64,000 nt of DNA from Deltaproteobacteria bacterium (lineage in GTDB: Bacteria > Desulfobacterota > Syntrophia > Syntrophales > Smithellaceae): contig JAAYDW010000053.1 in the NCBI GenBank assembly GCA_012729055.1, forward strand, positions 20,159 to 84,158, in the 5' to 3' direction. The translations under genes were made by a program, and so were the position numbers. Position 1 is the first letter of the stretch; the number at the start of each line of letters is the position of its first letter. The notes beneath the pieces are model-generated. The model had not been told where the DNA came from, searched no databases, and saw only the letters and a list, made by a program, of their open reading frames with translations. Below, piece by piece: positions 1 to 10,394 of the stretch.

Positions 1-279
1 GGCATCAAAAATATTCAGACGCACGAACCGGCGGGCGTTGTCCTGGAGTATGATCCAGAAAGCAGACAACTTCGAATCGATGTCCGTAATCTTTTGCGGG
101 CGGGCGATGACGTGGAACTCCTCCTGCCGCGGGAAGTCGCGCCGGTAGACACCGGACATTTGACCGGCGAGCAGGGGAAAGCCCTTCAGAGGGTCCATGC
201 GGGCAGCAGGATTTTTCTCCCCTTTGACCGGCCCGTCCCCCCGGGCGCCCTCTTGCGGAAAAAAATCACGCCGCAATAA
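1..279 (+). CDS. C-terminal fragment of a CDS truncated by the left edge, possibly peptidase U32 family C-terminal domain
   Basis: Frame +1 is open from base 1 (GIKNIQTHEPAGVVLEYDPESRQLRIDVRNLLRAGDDVELLLPREV...ALLRKKITPQ*). The 'GD.vEl..P' and 'pgaLLRkk' pattern resembles U32 C-termini. Confidence 0.5.
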   Translation, partial: GIKNIQTHEPAGVVLEYDPESRQLRIDVRNLLRAGDDVELLLPREVAPVDTGHLTGEQGKALQRVHAGSRIFLPFDRPVPPGALLRKKITPQ

Positions 280-280
280 A

Positions 281-316
281 AAAAGCCCCCGCAGCGCGCT
301 GCGGGGGCCTCTTTTG
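281..316. terminator. Rho-independent terminator, likely bidirectional
   Basis: Stem CCCCCGCAGC/GCTGCGGGGG flanked by an A-run and CTTTT, between convergent genes. Confidence 0.8.
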
Positions 317-358
317 ACGTAGTGCCTTCCGGCCGGCCAAGCCGGCCGTCTTGTTTCT

Positions 359-1546
359 TTACTTCTTGATTACGAACTCGGCGACGGCTTCCACGCGACG
401 GTTCTGGGCGCGGCCCTTGGCCGTCTTGTTGGAGGCAATCGGGCTGTCCTCGCCGAACCCTCTGGCGGTGAGGCGCGATTTGTCGATGCCGTGCTTTTCC
501 ACCAGGTGTTTCACAACCGCTTCCGCGCGTTCCTGGGACAGCTTCTTGTTGTATGCCGCCGCACCCGTGGAATCCGTGTGTCCGTCGATTTCAACATTGA
601 GGTCCGGATTCTGTTTGAGCACATCGGCCAGCTCGTCGATGTCGCTGTAGAAGCCCTTCTTGATCGTGGATTTGTCGAAGTCAAACTGCACGTTCAGCGT
701 AGCCCGGCCTTTTTCAAGAATCGCGGGTCTTGCCGCCGCCCGGGGTTTGACCTCCTGGACGACCGGCGGAGGACAACCGTCATTGTCCACTTTCACACCG
801 GCGGGCGTGCCGGGGCACTTGTCTCTGTAATCGGGAACGCCGTCCTTGTCGGAATCGAGCGGACAACCGTCCTGATCGACTGCAACGCCGGCGGGCGTGC
901 CGGGGCATTTGTCCATATTGTCCGGAACACCGTCCCTATCCGAGTCTAAAACCACCGGGGCAGCAGGCGCCGGCTCAGGCGCGGGTTCTGCTTTCTTGGC
1001 GCCGCCGAACGCAATCGTAAGGCCCACCGTAGCCAGCAGGTTGTTATGCATGGAGTCAAACGGAATAATGTGGCGGACATCCGCGCGCAGGGCGAAGTTC
1101 TCCGAGAGGAAATACTTAAGACCGCCGCCGTAGCTGGCGGTGAATTTGTCCCGCCTGTCCTCCGTCGTCATCTCAAAGGCGTTGCTGTAATGTGCGCCGC
1201 CCACGCCCAAGGCCACAAACGGAACGAGAGCGCTGTCGGGAAGGATATTGAAGACGCCTTCCAGACCGTATCCCACAAATTTGATGTCCGACTCTGTGTT
1301 GTTGCTCCACATGATCGCCGTGGGGACGTAATGCGCGTAGGCTTCAACGCCGATGTACCGGGAAAAATTGTAGCCGGCGCGCAGACCGAGGGAAATCGTG
1401 CTTTTCAAATCCTCATTGCCTTCAAACTTGTACATGCCGATGGTCGGCGTGATGTTCACCGACCCCGCTTTCACCTGCGCGTATCCTGGAGCGACCAACA
1501 ACATCGTCAACAGCAGGACCGCCAATAACGAAACTCCTTTTTTCAT
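359..1546 (-). CDS. OmpA family outer membrane protein: beta-barrel, two TSP3-type calcium-binding repeats, C-terminal OmpA peptidoglycan-binding domain
   Basis: Signal peptide; DSDRDGVPDNMDKCPGTPAGV and DSDKDGVPDYRDKCPGTPAGV repeats; C-terminal NVEIDGHTDSTG...SQERAEAV...GFGEDSPIASN. Confidence 0.92.
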   Translation of the reverse strand: MKKGVSLLAVLLLTMLLVAPGYAQVKAGSVNITPTIGMYKFEGNEDLKSTISLGLRAGYNFSRYIGVEAYAHYVPTAIMWSNNTESDIKFVGYGLEGVFNILPDSALVPFVALGVGGAHYSNAFEMTTEDRRDKFTASYGGGLKYFLSENFALRADVRHIIPFDSMHNNLLATVGLTIAFGGAKKAEPAPEPAPAAPVVLDSDRDGVPDNMDKCPGTPAGVAVDQDGCPLDSDKDGVPDYRDKCPGTPAGVKVDNDGCPPPVVQEVKPRAAARPAILEKGRATLNVQFDFDKSTIKKGFYSDIDELADVLKQNPDLNVEIDGHTDSTGAAAYNKKLSQERAEAVVKHLVEKHGIDKSRLTARGFGEDSPIASNKTAKGRAQNRRVEAVAEFVIKK

Positions 1547-1796
1547 GGCTTTCTCTCCTTTTTTGTTAAATTAAATTCTTAACCGGTTTTGCATGATTAA
1601 AACCCGTTAACTTGCTTTCTCAGCACGTCCTTATGCTTTTATGATGGTTAAATACGTGGGATTCCGTGTCCTGTCGATAACATTTATAAGCTTTTGCGCC
1701 AAAAAGTCAATACGATTTTGTTTTTTTTCGATCGGGCCGAATCGCATGCATCGTCCTTCTTTGAAAGACTCCGATAGCTTTTCCGGCATCGGGCGG

Positions 1797-3455
1797 TCAC
1801 CTGCCCCGGCGGTCCGCTTCGAAAAGCATTTGTGCAATGCAGTCGCCGATGAGCGAATAAGGCAGCAAAACCTCGTTGGCGCCGCTCTTTTTCAAGTCCT
1901 CGACATGTTCGGTCGAATCCGCAGTCGCCACGATCAAGGCGTTCGGCGCCAGCGCCCGGCAGGTTTTGACCAGCGTCAGATTGTTGGTGTTCTTAAGCAG
2001 CATGTCCGGAATCGTGGAAAGAATGATATCGGCCGCGGCGACATGAGCGTGCTCGAGCGTATCCATGCTGCTGATATCGCCGAAAATTCCCTTGACGTTG
2101 CGGGTTCCGAGTTCCTTGAGCACTTCGAGATTGAAATCGATCACGAGGATTTTCGCAAGCAGCCGGGGAGCGACAGCTTCCAGTTTTTCAATGAGCGCCC
2201 GCGCGCCGCGGTGATAGCCCAGCAGAACGATCGGATAGTGAGGCTCCCCGGCTTCGGCCGCGACCGCCGCATCCCGGGAAGGAAAGCCCAGCGCGGTCAG
2301 AACCCGGTTAAACGCCAGATAGAGCGCGTGGTTGCCTTTGATGAAATAGGAAGACAAAACGGAAGTGATCGCCATGGCGTAAATGATCAGCGACATCAGC
2401 GGCTGCTCGATATGGCCGTAGCTCACGCCGAGGGCCGCGACCACCAGCGAAAATTCGCTGATCTGCGCCAGGTTCAGACTGGCGATGAAGCTGGTGCGCC
2501 GACCGCTGCCGGACAGCGCCAGAATCGGATAAATCGTGAGAAAGCGGGACACGATGACAAAGAAGACGATCAGCGCCGCCATGATGAGCGTGGCCGCGTC
2601 GGGGAAGGGAATTTTCATGCCGATGGAAAGAAAAAAAAGCGTCAGAAAAAAATCGCGCAGCGGCAGCACCTTCGCCGTCACGTGCACCCCGTAGGGAAAC
2701 GAGGCGATCGCCGCCCCGGCGATCAGCGCGCCCATCTCCATCGACATGCCGATGAACGATCCGAGCCCGGCCATGAACGCGCACCAGGCAATGGATACGG
2801 CCACGACCATTTCCGGCGTTTTGGTGATTTGCGCAAAAACCCAGCGCAGTCCATACCGGCTGAGCGCAAAGCCCACTGCCAGCAGGAGGAAACCCTTCCC
2901 GAGCGCCAGCGCTACAAGATGCAGCTGCGGATCGAGAAAATTAGGCTGCAGCGCCAGAATCAGAATCGCCCAAAGGTCCTGAAAAATGAGAATACCGAGG
3001 CTGATCCGTCCGGGCAGCGTGTCGAGTTCGAACTTGTCGTATAAAAGCTTCACGACGATGGCCGTGCTGGAAAGCGCACAAAAGAGCGCCAGATACAAAG
3101 CGTCGATCCGGCCCCCGCCGAGCGGAAAGCCGAGCAGGGCAAAAAATCCCAGACCGATGAGCACGCACAGGACAAACTGGCCGACGCCGGCATAAACGAG
3201 CTTGCGGCCGGAGGAAAGCAGTTTGGCGGGATTGAGCTCCAGGCCGATGATGAACAGCAGGAGGATCAAACCGATCTCGGAGATGACTTCAATATTGTCG
3301 GGATGGGAAACGAGCGAAAACCCGATCTGCGGGCCGACCAGCGCCCCGGCCACCAGATAGCCGAGAATAACCGGCTGACGGCACAACTGAAAAATAAAAC
3401 CCAGCGCCGTTGCCGCCAGAACCGCGATGCCGATTTCCGGCAGAATTCCATGCAT
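1797..3455 (-). CDS. Kef-type monovalent cation:proton antiporter with C-terminal TrkA-N domain
   Basis: Multi-TM N-terminus (RQPVILGYLVAGALVGP, LLLFIIGLELNPAKL) and a Rossmann-like C-terminal part (VLLGYHRGARALIEKL...ILVIDFNLEVLKEL). Confidence 0.88.
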   Translation of the reverse strand: MHGILPEIGIAVLAATALGFIFQLCRQPVILGYLVAGALVGPQIGFSLVSHPDNIEVISEIGLILLLFIIGLELNPAKLLSSGRKLVYAGVGQFVLCVLIGLGFFALLGFPLGGGRIDALYLALFCALSSTAIVVKLLYDKFELDTLPGRISLGILIFQDLWAILILALQPNFLDPQLHLVALALGKGFLLLAVGFALSRYGLRWVFAQITKTPEMVVAVSIAWCAFMAGLGSFIGMSMEMGALIAGAAIASFPYGVHVTAKVLPLRDFFLTLFFLSIGMKIPFPDAATLIMAALIVFFVIVSRFLTIYPILALSGSGRRTSFIASLNLAQISEFSLVVAALGVSYGHIEQPLMSLIIYAMAITSVLSSYFIKGNHALYLAFNRVLTALGFPSRDAAVAAEAGEPHYPIVLLGYHRGARALIEKLEAVAPRLLAKILVIDFNLEVLKELGTRNVKGIFGDISSMDTLEHAHVAAADIILSTIPDMLLKNTNNLTLVKTCRALAPNALIVATADSTEHVEDLKKSGANEVLLPYSLIGDCIAQMLFEADRRGR

Positions 3456-3497
3456 GGCCTACATCCTCATTTCGGAAGCAAGGGGCGTCGCCGCCCG

Positions 3498-4655
3498 CTA
3501 CAAACAGCGTTTCAAAATGTCCCGCATCATGTCCAGCGTAACATCCTGCCTTTCGCCCATATCGACCATGCCGTGGGCGGCGAGCAGTTCCGCCACCCGT
3601 TCGATGTCGACCCCGGTCAGGCCGTATCCGGCGAAGCGCGTCGGCAATCCCATCGCTTCAAAAAAGGCGCGGGTTTTTCCGATTGCTTCCGCCAGGCGTT
3701 TTGTCTCGCCGCCGGCCGATAGCCCCCAGATGCGCTCGCCGTACTGAAGCAGTTTTTCCCGCTTGCCCGGCAGGCGGACCGCCAGCATGGCGGGCACCAG
3801 GCAGGCCAGGGTTTCGGCGTGGGCCAGTCCGTACAGGACCGTCAGTTCGTAGCCCAGACGGTGCGCCGACCAGTCCTGCGGAACGCCCGCGCCGATGAGT
3901 CCGTTCAACCCGAGCGTCGCCGCCCACATGAGATTGGCCCGCACGTCGTAGTTTTGGGGCTGCACAAGCGCCTTAGGTCCCTGGTCGATGAGAACGTGGA
4001 GCAACCCCTCGGCCAGACGGTCCTGCACCTCGCCGCCCGCCGGATAGGTCAGATACTGCTCCAGAACATGCGCAAACGTATCGACCACGCCGTTGCCGAT
4101 CTGGGCGCAAGGCAGCGTGTAGGTCTTGGTCGGATCGAGGGCGGCAAAACGCGGATGCAGCAGGGGATTCATGACGCCCTTCTTGATGCGATACGCCTTG
4201 CGTGAAAGAATCGCCCGGCTGTTCATTTCCGAACCGCTCGCCGGCAGCGTCACCACGGCGCCGACCGGGAGCGTCTGCCGGATGGCGGCCCCCGCCCGGT
4301 CCATGAGGAGAAACGGATCGTCCGCGAAGGGAACGGCGGCGGACATGAATTTCGCCGCGTCGATGACGGAACCGCCTCCCACCGCGACGATCCAATCAAT
4401 CTTTTTTTCCCGGGCCAGTTCCACGCCCGGGAGGATCAGATCGTAGTCCGGATTCGGAGCGATGCCGCCGAATTCCACAAGATCATACCCCCGCAGGGCG
4501 GCCAGAACGTCATCAAGCGCGCCGGATGCCCGGGCGCCGGCGCCGCCGTAAACGATCATTACCCTGGCATTCCGGGGGATTTCCCCGGCGATCAGCCGGA
4601 TGGCGTCCTTGCCGAAAAAAACTTTTGTCGGATTGTGAAACGTAAAATTGAGCAT
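3498..4655 (-). CDS. Iron-containing alcohol dehydrogenase (YqhD/BDH-like)
   Basis: MLNFTFHNPTKVFFGKDAIRLI start, DWIVAVGGGSVIDAAKF, and His motif region HAETLACLVPAML. Start moved inward from the ORF-track start. Confidence 0.9.
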   Translation of the reverse strand: MLNFTFHNPTKVFFGKDAIRLIAGEIPRNARVMIVYGGAGARASGALDDVLAALRGYDLVEFGGIAPNPDYDLILPGVELAREKKIDWIVAVGGGSVIDAAKFMSAAVPFADDPFLLMDRAGAAIRQTLPVGAVVTLPASGSEMNSRAILSRKAYRIKKGVMNPLLHPRFAALDPTKTYTLPCAQIGNGVVDTFAHVLEQYLTYPAGGEVQDRLAEGLLHVLIDQGPKALVQPQNYDVRANLMWAATLGLNGLIGAGVPQDWSAHRLGYELTVLYGLAHAETLACLVPAMLAVRLPGKREKLLQYGERIWGLSAGGETKRLAEAIGKTRAFFEAMGLPTRFAGYGLTGVDIERVAELLAAHGMVDMGERQDVTLDMMRDILKRCL

Positions 4656-4909
4656 TTCGTCGCCTCCGGCGATGCGCGTCCTCCGGCCAAACAAGCCGGC
4701 AGGCCGTGTGTTTCATCCTAAGGAAAAACGCCCCGGCCTGTCAATGAAAAACTGCCGCCGGCCGGCGCGGCGTCACTGCTCCGCCGCGCCTTTTTACCCT
4801 TTGATATTGACCCTGTCCCCCTTTCGTGTTAGGGAACCGCATGTCATTTTAAAGATGCGGATCGACAGGTCAAACCTGGCTTCTCATCGGTTAAAAAAAG
4901 GAGGACGTT

Positions 4910-5782
4910 GTGACTTTTCAGGAATTATTGATTGCGCTGGAACGATACTGGCATACCCAGGGCTGCGTCATTCAGCAGCCTTACGATATGGAAGTCGGCG
5001 CGGGAACCTTTCACCCGGCCACCTGCCTGCGCGCGCTGGGCCCCGAACCGTGGAACGTGGCCTACGTGCAGCCGTCCCGCCGCCCGACCGACGGCCGCTA
5101 CGGTGAAAACCCCAACCGCCTGCAGCACTATTACCAGTACCAGGTGATCATGAAACCGTCGCCCATGAACATTCAGGAACTTTATCTCAACTCGCTTCGA
5201 AGCTTCGGCATCGATCCGCTGGAGCACGACATCCGGTTCGTGGAGGACGACTGGGAATCCCCCACGCTGGGCGCCTGGGGACTGGGCTGGGAAGTCTGGC
5301 TCGACGGCATGGAGATTTCGCAGTTCACCTATTTCCAGCAGGTAGGCGGATTCGACTGCAATCCGGTCTGCGCCGAGCTGACCTACGGCACGGAGCGCAT
5401 CGCCATGTACATCCAGGGCGTCAACAATGTTTACGACCTGCAGTGGACCGACACGGTCAGGTACGGAGACGTCCACCACCGGGGCGAAGTGGAATTTTCC
5501 ACCTACAACTTCGAAGTGGCCGACATTCCCATGCTGCGCAAGCTCTTTGACATGTACGAAGAAGAAGCGCTGCGCATCGCCGAAAAGAACCTGCCGCTGC
5601 CGGCCTACGACTACTGCCTGAAGTGCTCGCACACGTTTAACCTGCTGAACGCCCGCGGCGCCATCAGCGTCGCCGAACGCACCAGCTACATCGGACGCGT
5701 CCGCAATCTGGCGCGCGTGAGCGCGGAACTTTACATGAAACAACGGGAAGAACTGGGATACCCCCTGCTGAAGACCGCGTAA
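4910..5782 (+). CDS. glyQ: Glycyl-tRNA synthetase alpha subunit
   Basis: [79 protein letters not shown] is a GlyQ signature. GTG start with an AGGAGG upstream. Confidence 0.98.
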   Translation: MTFQELLIALERYWHTQGCVIQQPYDMEVGAGTFHPATCLRALGPEPWNVAYVQPSRRPTDGRYGENPNRLQHYYQYQVIMKPSPMNIQELYLNSLRSFGIDPLEHDIRFVEDDWESPTLGAWGLGWEVWLDGMEISQFTYFQQVGGFDCNPVCAELTYGTERIAMYIQGVNNVYDLQWTDTVRYGDVHHRGEVEFSTYNFEVADIPMLRKLFDMYEEEALRIAEKNLPLPAYDYCLKCSHTFNLLNARGAISVAERTSYIGRVRNLARVSAELYMKQREELGYPLLKTA

Positions 5783-5800
5783 GCCTATACGGGAGAACCT

Positions 5801-7873
5801 ATGAGGAACGAACTGCTTTTTGAAATCGGAACGGAAGAAATCCCCGCCGGATTCTTATCCAGGGCGGTGGTCGATATGGAAGACATCATCCGCAAGTCGC
5901 TTACGGAAAAGCGCATCGCCTTCGACGGCGTCCGCTGCCTGGCCACGCCGCGCCGCCTGGTGCTCGCCATCGCCGATGTGGCGCCCCGCCAGGAAGACCA
6001 GACGATAGAAAAGCTGGGTCCGGCCAGGAAGGCCGCGTTCGACGAAAACGGCCGGCCGACCAAGGCGGCCATCGGCTTTGCCCGCGGGCAGGGGCTCGAC
6101 GTCTCCCGGCTCGAAACCATCACCACGGAAAAGGGCGAATATGTCGGCGCGCGCAAAACCGTGACCGGCCGGCCCACGGCGGAATTGCTGCCGGATATTC
6201 TCCGGAGCTTTCTGCTGGCGATTCCCTTCCGCAAATCCATGCGCTGGGGCGCGCACGAGCTGCGCTTCGCGCGTCCGATTCACTGGCTCGTGGCGCTTTA
6301 CGCCGGCCGGATCGTCCCGCTGAAAATCGAGGACATTGAAAGCGGCGACGCCTCCTGCGGCCACCGCTTCATGAGCCCCGGCGCTTTTCCCGTGACGGGT
6401 TTCGAGGACTATCTCAAGAAGACCAGGGAAAATTTCGTCATCGTCGATCCGGCGGAAAGGAAAACCCTGATCCTGGAGGAAGCCCGGCAGGCGGCGGCCG
6501 ACGTCGGCGGCCGGCTGTTTTACACGGACGATCTGCTGGAAACCGTCAGTTTCATCGTAGAATATCCGTTCATTCTCCGCGGCCGCTTCGACGAAAGCTA
6601 CCTGCAGATTCCCAAGGAAGTGCTGACCACCACCATGATCTCTCATCAGAAGTACTTTCCTGTGGTCAACGACGAAGGAAAGCTCCTGCCCTATTTCATT
6701 GCGGTGAGCAACACGCGCCCCCGCGATCCGGCCGTGGTGGCGGGCGGCAACGAGCGGGTCCTCAACGCGCGCCTTGCGGACGCCTCCTTCTTCTTCGAGG
6801 AAGATAAAAAAGTTCCGCTGGAAGACCGGGTCGAATCGCTCAAGAAAGTGGTGTTCCACACGCTCCTGGGCACCTCCCACAAGAAAGTCATGCGTTTCCG
6901 GAAACTGGCGGTTAAAATCGCCGCCAAAGTCAAGCCATCCGTCAAAAAGAACGTGGACCGCGCGGCGCTTCTGGCCAAGGCGGATCTGGAATCGCTGATG
7001 GTGGGAGAATTTTCGGAGCTGCAGGGCGTCATGGGACGCGAATACGCGCTTCTGGCCGGCGAAAAGCCGGAAATCGCCCAGGCCATTTACGAGCACTACC
7101 TGCCCATCGTGGCCGGCGGCGATCTGCCGCGGTCGGACGAAGGCGCAATCGTCGGCCTCGCCGACAAAGTGGATACCATCGTCGGTTTTTTCGCCGTCGG
7201 CATGCCGCCGTCCGGCACGGCCGATCCCTACGCGCTGCGCCGGCAGGCGCTGGGCGTCATCAACATCATTCTGGAGAAGCGCTACGCGCTGTCCCTGACG
7301 TTCCTGATAGACGAATGCCTGGCCGCGCTCAAGGATGTGTTGAGAAAACCGGCCGAAGACGTCAAAAAGGATGTGCTGGACTTTTTCCGGGGCCGGCTGC
7401 AAAACCAGCTCATCGCCCAGGGCTTCGCCTATGACACGGTGGACGCCGTTCTGGCCGCCGACATCGACGATCTCGTGACGGTCGGCGAAAAAGTCCGCGC
7501 GCTTCAGGACTTCCGCCAAAATCCGGAATTCGAACCTCTCTCCGTCGCCTTCAAACGGGTGGACAATATTTTAAAGGATTTCCGCAACGGCCAAATCGAC
7601 GTCAACCTGCTCTCCCAGGACGCGGAAATTAAATTATTCGCCTCCCTGGACACAATGAAAACCCGCGTGGAGAAATCCCTCGCCGAGAAGGACTTCCCCG
7701 CCGCGCTCAATCGTCTTTCCGCTCTGCGTCCCGCCGTGGATGCTTTTTTCGACTCCGTCATGGTCATGGATAAAGATGAACAGGTCCGGTTCAACCGGCT
7801 GTCCCTGCTTTACGAAATATCGGGGCTTTTCCACAAAATCGCCGATTTCTCCAGGATCGTCACCGCCGGCTGA
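5801..7873 (+). CDS. glyS: Glycyl-tRNA synthetase beta subunit
   Basis: Immediately downstream of glyQ; LLFEIGTEEIPAGFL, FARPIHWLVALYAG, TTTMISHQKYFPV, NARLADASFFFEED. Confidence 0.98.
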   Translation: MRNELLFEIGTEEIPAGFLSRAVVDMEDIIRKSLTEKRIAFDGVRCLATPRRLVLAIADVAPRQEDQTIEKLGPARKAAFDENGRPTKAAIGFARGQGLDVSRLETITTEKGEYVGARKTVTGRPTAELLPDILRSFLLAIPFRKSMRWGAHELRFARPIHWLVALYAGRIVPLKIEDIESGDASCGHRFMSPGAFPVTGFEDYLKKTRENFVIVDPAERKTLILEEARQAAADVGGRLFYTDDLLETVSFIVEYPFILRGRFDESYLQIPKEVLTTTMISHQKYFPVVNDEGKLLPYFIAVSNTRPRDPAVVAGGNERVLNARLADASFFFEEDKKVPLEDRVESLKKVVFHTLLGTSHKKVMRFRKLAVKIAAKVKPSVKKNVDRAALLAKADLESLMVGEFSELQGVMGREYALLAGEKPEIAQAIYEHYLPIVAGGDLPRSDEGAIVGLADKVDTIVGFFAVGMPPSGTADPYALRRQALGVINIILEKRYALSLTFLIDECLAALKDVLRKPAEDVKKDVLDFFRGRLQNQLIAQGFAYDTVDAVLAADIDDLVTVGEKVRALQDFRQNPEFEPLSVAFKRVDNILKDFRNGQIDVNLLSQDAEIKLFASLDTMKTRVEKSLAEKDFPAALNRLSALRPAVDAFFDSVMVMDKDEQVRFNRLSLLYEISGLFHKIADFSRIVTAG

Positions 7874-7937
7874 AACAGCGCGGATTTACCGGAAAAGCTG
7901 TTCGGTTTTGCGTTCGGACTTCCGGAAATCAGTTTGA

Positions 7938-7966
7938 TTGACATTCACAGGAGCGCTTGTTAGTAT
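7938..7966 (+). promoter_or_regulatory. Sigma70-type promoter for the GAF-GspE/PilB gene
   Basis: TTGACA-17 nt-TAGTAT, about 45 nt upstream of the ATG at 8009. Confidence 0.6.
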
Positions 7967-8008
7967 AAAATCGGTCCGACGGTCAAGGAGGACCAAAGAG
8001 GTAGCCTG

Positions 8009-10306
8009 ATGAGTTTCCAGTTTCAGCCGGATTCAACAGCCAGCGTCGATGAACGACTGCGGATCCGCAAGGGTTTGCAGGAGATCACCAACCGGATTCA
8101 CGCCGCGCAGAACATTCCGCAAATCCTCATTGATTTCAAGGAAGATTTCCTGGACCTGTTCAACGCCGACATGATCACCATTTATGTCGTCGACAAGCTG
8201 CGCAATGAAATTTATTCGCTCATGCTGGCCGGCTCGCAACTCAAGGAAATCCGCGTTCCCATCAGCAATCAAAGCATCGCCGGCTACGTCGCCAACACCT
8301 ACAATATCGTCAATATCGCCGACGCCTACAATCAGTCGGAGCTCAAGGCCATCGACTTCGAGCTCACCTTTGATTCCAGCTGGGACAAAAAATCCGGCTT
8401 CCGCTCAAAACAGGTGCTGGCCGCGCCCATATTTCATGAAGAGCAGCTTCTGGGCGTTATTCAGATCCTCAACAAAAGAAACGGACAGACCAAATTTTCG
8501 GAAGACGACGTCGGTCTGGCGATGGAAATCGCGGAAGTGCTCGGCGTGGCCTTTTACAACCAGCGCCGCTTCGCCAGGCGCCGCCGGACGCGGTTTGATT
8601 TCCTCATCACCCGGGGCCTGATCAAGGAAGAGGAAATGGACGCCGCCTGGGCGGAAGCGCGCGAACAGAAGGAATCCATCGAGCGTTTCCTCATGCGCAA
8701 GCACAGGATCTCGAAGGACGACATCGGGCATTCTTTTGAGGAATTCTACCGCTGCCGTTTTGTCGACTACAACGACAAGGCGGTGATTCCCGGCGATCTC
8801 ATCAAAAATCTGAAAAAGGATTACCTGGCCCGCGAATCATGGGTTCCTCTGGGAACCGTGGACGGCTTTGTGCAGGTCATCATGGACGATCCCAACAACA
8901 TTCTGAAACGGGACGCCATCGAAAACCTGCTCAAAACCAAAAAGGTGAAATACGACGTCGCGCTGCCCGAGGACATCCTGAAATACATCAACCTGTTTTT
9001 CCGTTCCGCGGACGGCGAGCATTCGTTCACGGAGCTTCTGGGCAAACTCGACAACGAAGATATCGGATATGACGATGAGGACGGCGCCGACATCGTCACG
9101 GAATCCGACAGCGTGATCATGCAGCTCGTCAACAAGATCATCAACGACGCCTATGCGCGCCGGGCCTCCGACATTCATGTCGAACCGAACGTCGGCAAGA
9201 AAAACGTGGAAATCCGTTTCCGCGTCGACGGAGACTGCGCCCTTTACCAGACGGTCCCTTACAGTTACCGGGCCGCGCTGATTTCCCGTATCAAGATCAT
9301 GTCCAACCTGGACATCACCGTCAAAAGGCTGCCGCAGGACGGCAAAATCAAATTCCGCCGCAACACCGGAGACGAACTGGAACTGCGCGTCGCGTCCATC
9401 CCCACCCAGGGCGGCGTGGAAGACGTCGTCATGCGCCTTCTGGCCAAAGGCGAAACCATGCCGCTCGAAGAAATGGGGCTTCTGAAGCGCAACTACACCG
9501 AACTGCTCAATATGATCACCAAGCCCTACGGAATGATTCTGGTGGTCGGTCCGACCGGCTCCGGCAAAACGACGACGCTGCACGCCGCGCTTCGCCACAT
9601 CAACCGGCCCGACCGGAAAATCTGGACGGCCGAAGACCCGGTGGAAATCACCCAGTACGGGTTGCGCCAGGTTCAGGTGCAGCCGAAAATCGGGTTTGAC
9701 TTTGCGGCGGCCATGCGGTCGTTTCTGCGCGCCGACCCGGACATTATCATGGTCGGTGAAATGCGCGATTTTGAAACCGCGAAAATCGGCGTGGAAGCGT
9801 CGCTCACCGGCCATCTGGTCTTCAGTACGCTGCACACCAACAGCGCGCCGGAAACCATCGTCCGGCTTCTGGACATGGGCATCGATCCGCTGAACTTCGC
9901 CGACGCCCTTCTGGGGATTCTCGCCCAGCGTCTGGTGCGGACGCTTTGCCCCAACTGCAAGGAACCCTATCATCCCACCCGGGAAGAATACGACGAAATC
10001 GCGCAAAGCTACGGCGAGGAAGAATTTGCCAAGCTCAACATTCCCTACGGCAACAGCTTCCGCCTTTTCCGCGCCAAGGGATGCGATCTGTGCGACAAGA
10101 CCGGGTACAAGGGCCGAATGGGCATTCACGAACTGGTCGTGGCCACCGACGGCATCAAAAGGCTGATCCAGAAGCATGAAGCCGTGGAAGCCCTGCGCAA
10201 CAAGGCCATGTCCGAAGGCATGACCACGCTTCTGCAGGACGGCATTCTGAAATCGCTCCGGGGGCTCACGGATTTCATGCAGGTCCGCCGGGTCTGCATC
10301 AAATAG
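8009..10306 (+). CDS. GspE/PilB-family secretion/pilus assembly ATPase with N-terminal GAF domain
   Basis: Walker A GPTGSGKTTT, Asp/His boxes, Walker B region RADPDIIMVGEMRDFETA, tetra-Cys LCPNCK...CDLCDKTGYKGR; GAF-like N-terminal 180 aa. Confidence 0.92.
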   Translation: MSFQFQPDSTASVDERLRIRKGLQEITNRIHAAQNIPQILIDFKEDFLDLFNADMITIYVVDKLRNEIYSLMLAGSQLKEIRVPISNQSIAGYVANTYNIVNIADAYNQSELKAIDFELTFDSSWDKKSGFRSKQVLAAPIFHEEQLLGVIQILNKRNGQTKFSEDDVGLAMEIAEVLGVAFYNQRRFARRRRTRFDFLITRGLIKEEEMDAAWAEAREQKESIERFLMRKHRISKDDIGHSFEEFYRCRFVDYNDKAVIPGDLIKNLKKDYLARESWVPLGTVDGFVQVIMDDPNNILKRDAIENLLKTKKVKYDVALPEDILKYINLFFRSADGEHSFTELLGKLDNEDIGYDDEDGADIVTESDSVIMQLVNKIINDAYARRASDIHVEPNVGKKNVEIRFRVDGDCALYQTVPYSYRAALISRIKIMSNLDITVKRLPQDGKIKFRRNTGDELELRVASIPTQGGVEDVVMRLLAKGETMPLEEMGLLKRNYTELLNMITKPYGMILVVGPTGSGKTTTLHAALRHINRPDRKIWTAEDPVEITQYGLRQVQVQPKIGFDFAAAMRSFLRADPDIIMVGEMRDFETAKIGVEASLTGHLVFSTLHTNSAPETIVRLLDMGIDPLNFADALLGILAQRLVRTLCPNCKEPYHPTREEYDEIAQSYGEEEFAKLNIPYGNSFRLFRAKGCDLCDKTGYKGRMGIHELVVATDGIKRLIQKHEAVEALRNKAMSEGMTTLLQDGILKSLRGLTDFMQVRRVCIK

Positions 10307-10344
10307 CCGGACAGGCGAAACATGGGTTTCGCCCCGCGCCAATA

Positions 10345-10374
10345 AAAAAGGCGGAGAGCCGCAGCCCTCCGCCC
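10345..10374 (-). terminator. Rho-independent terminator of the flavodiiron gene
   Basis: GGCGGAG/CTCCGCC hairpin with a T-run when read on the minus strand. Confidence 0.7.
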
Positions 10375-10394
10375 CGCATCCGAAACCGAAATTT

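Noticed and set aside
4716-4909. Possible riboswitch or T-box leader upstream of glyQ
   Set aside because: Only a weak CCGCAT/ATGCGG hairpin is visible; no glycine riboswitch or T-box consensus recognised.
5855-7519. 554-aa minus-strand ORF over glyS
   Set aside because: Antisense shadow of a confidently identified gene; composition (R/H/F/V/D-rich, no motifs) is typical of GC-rich antisense frames.
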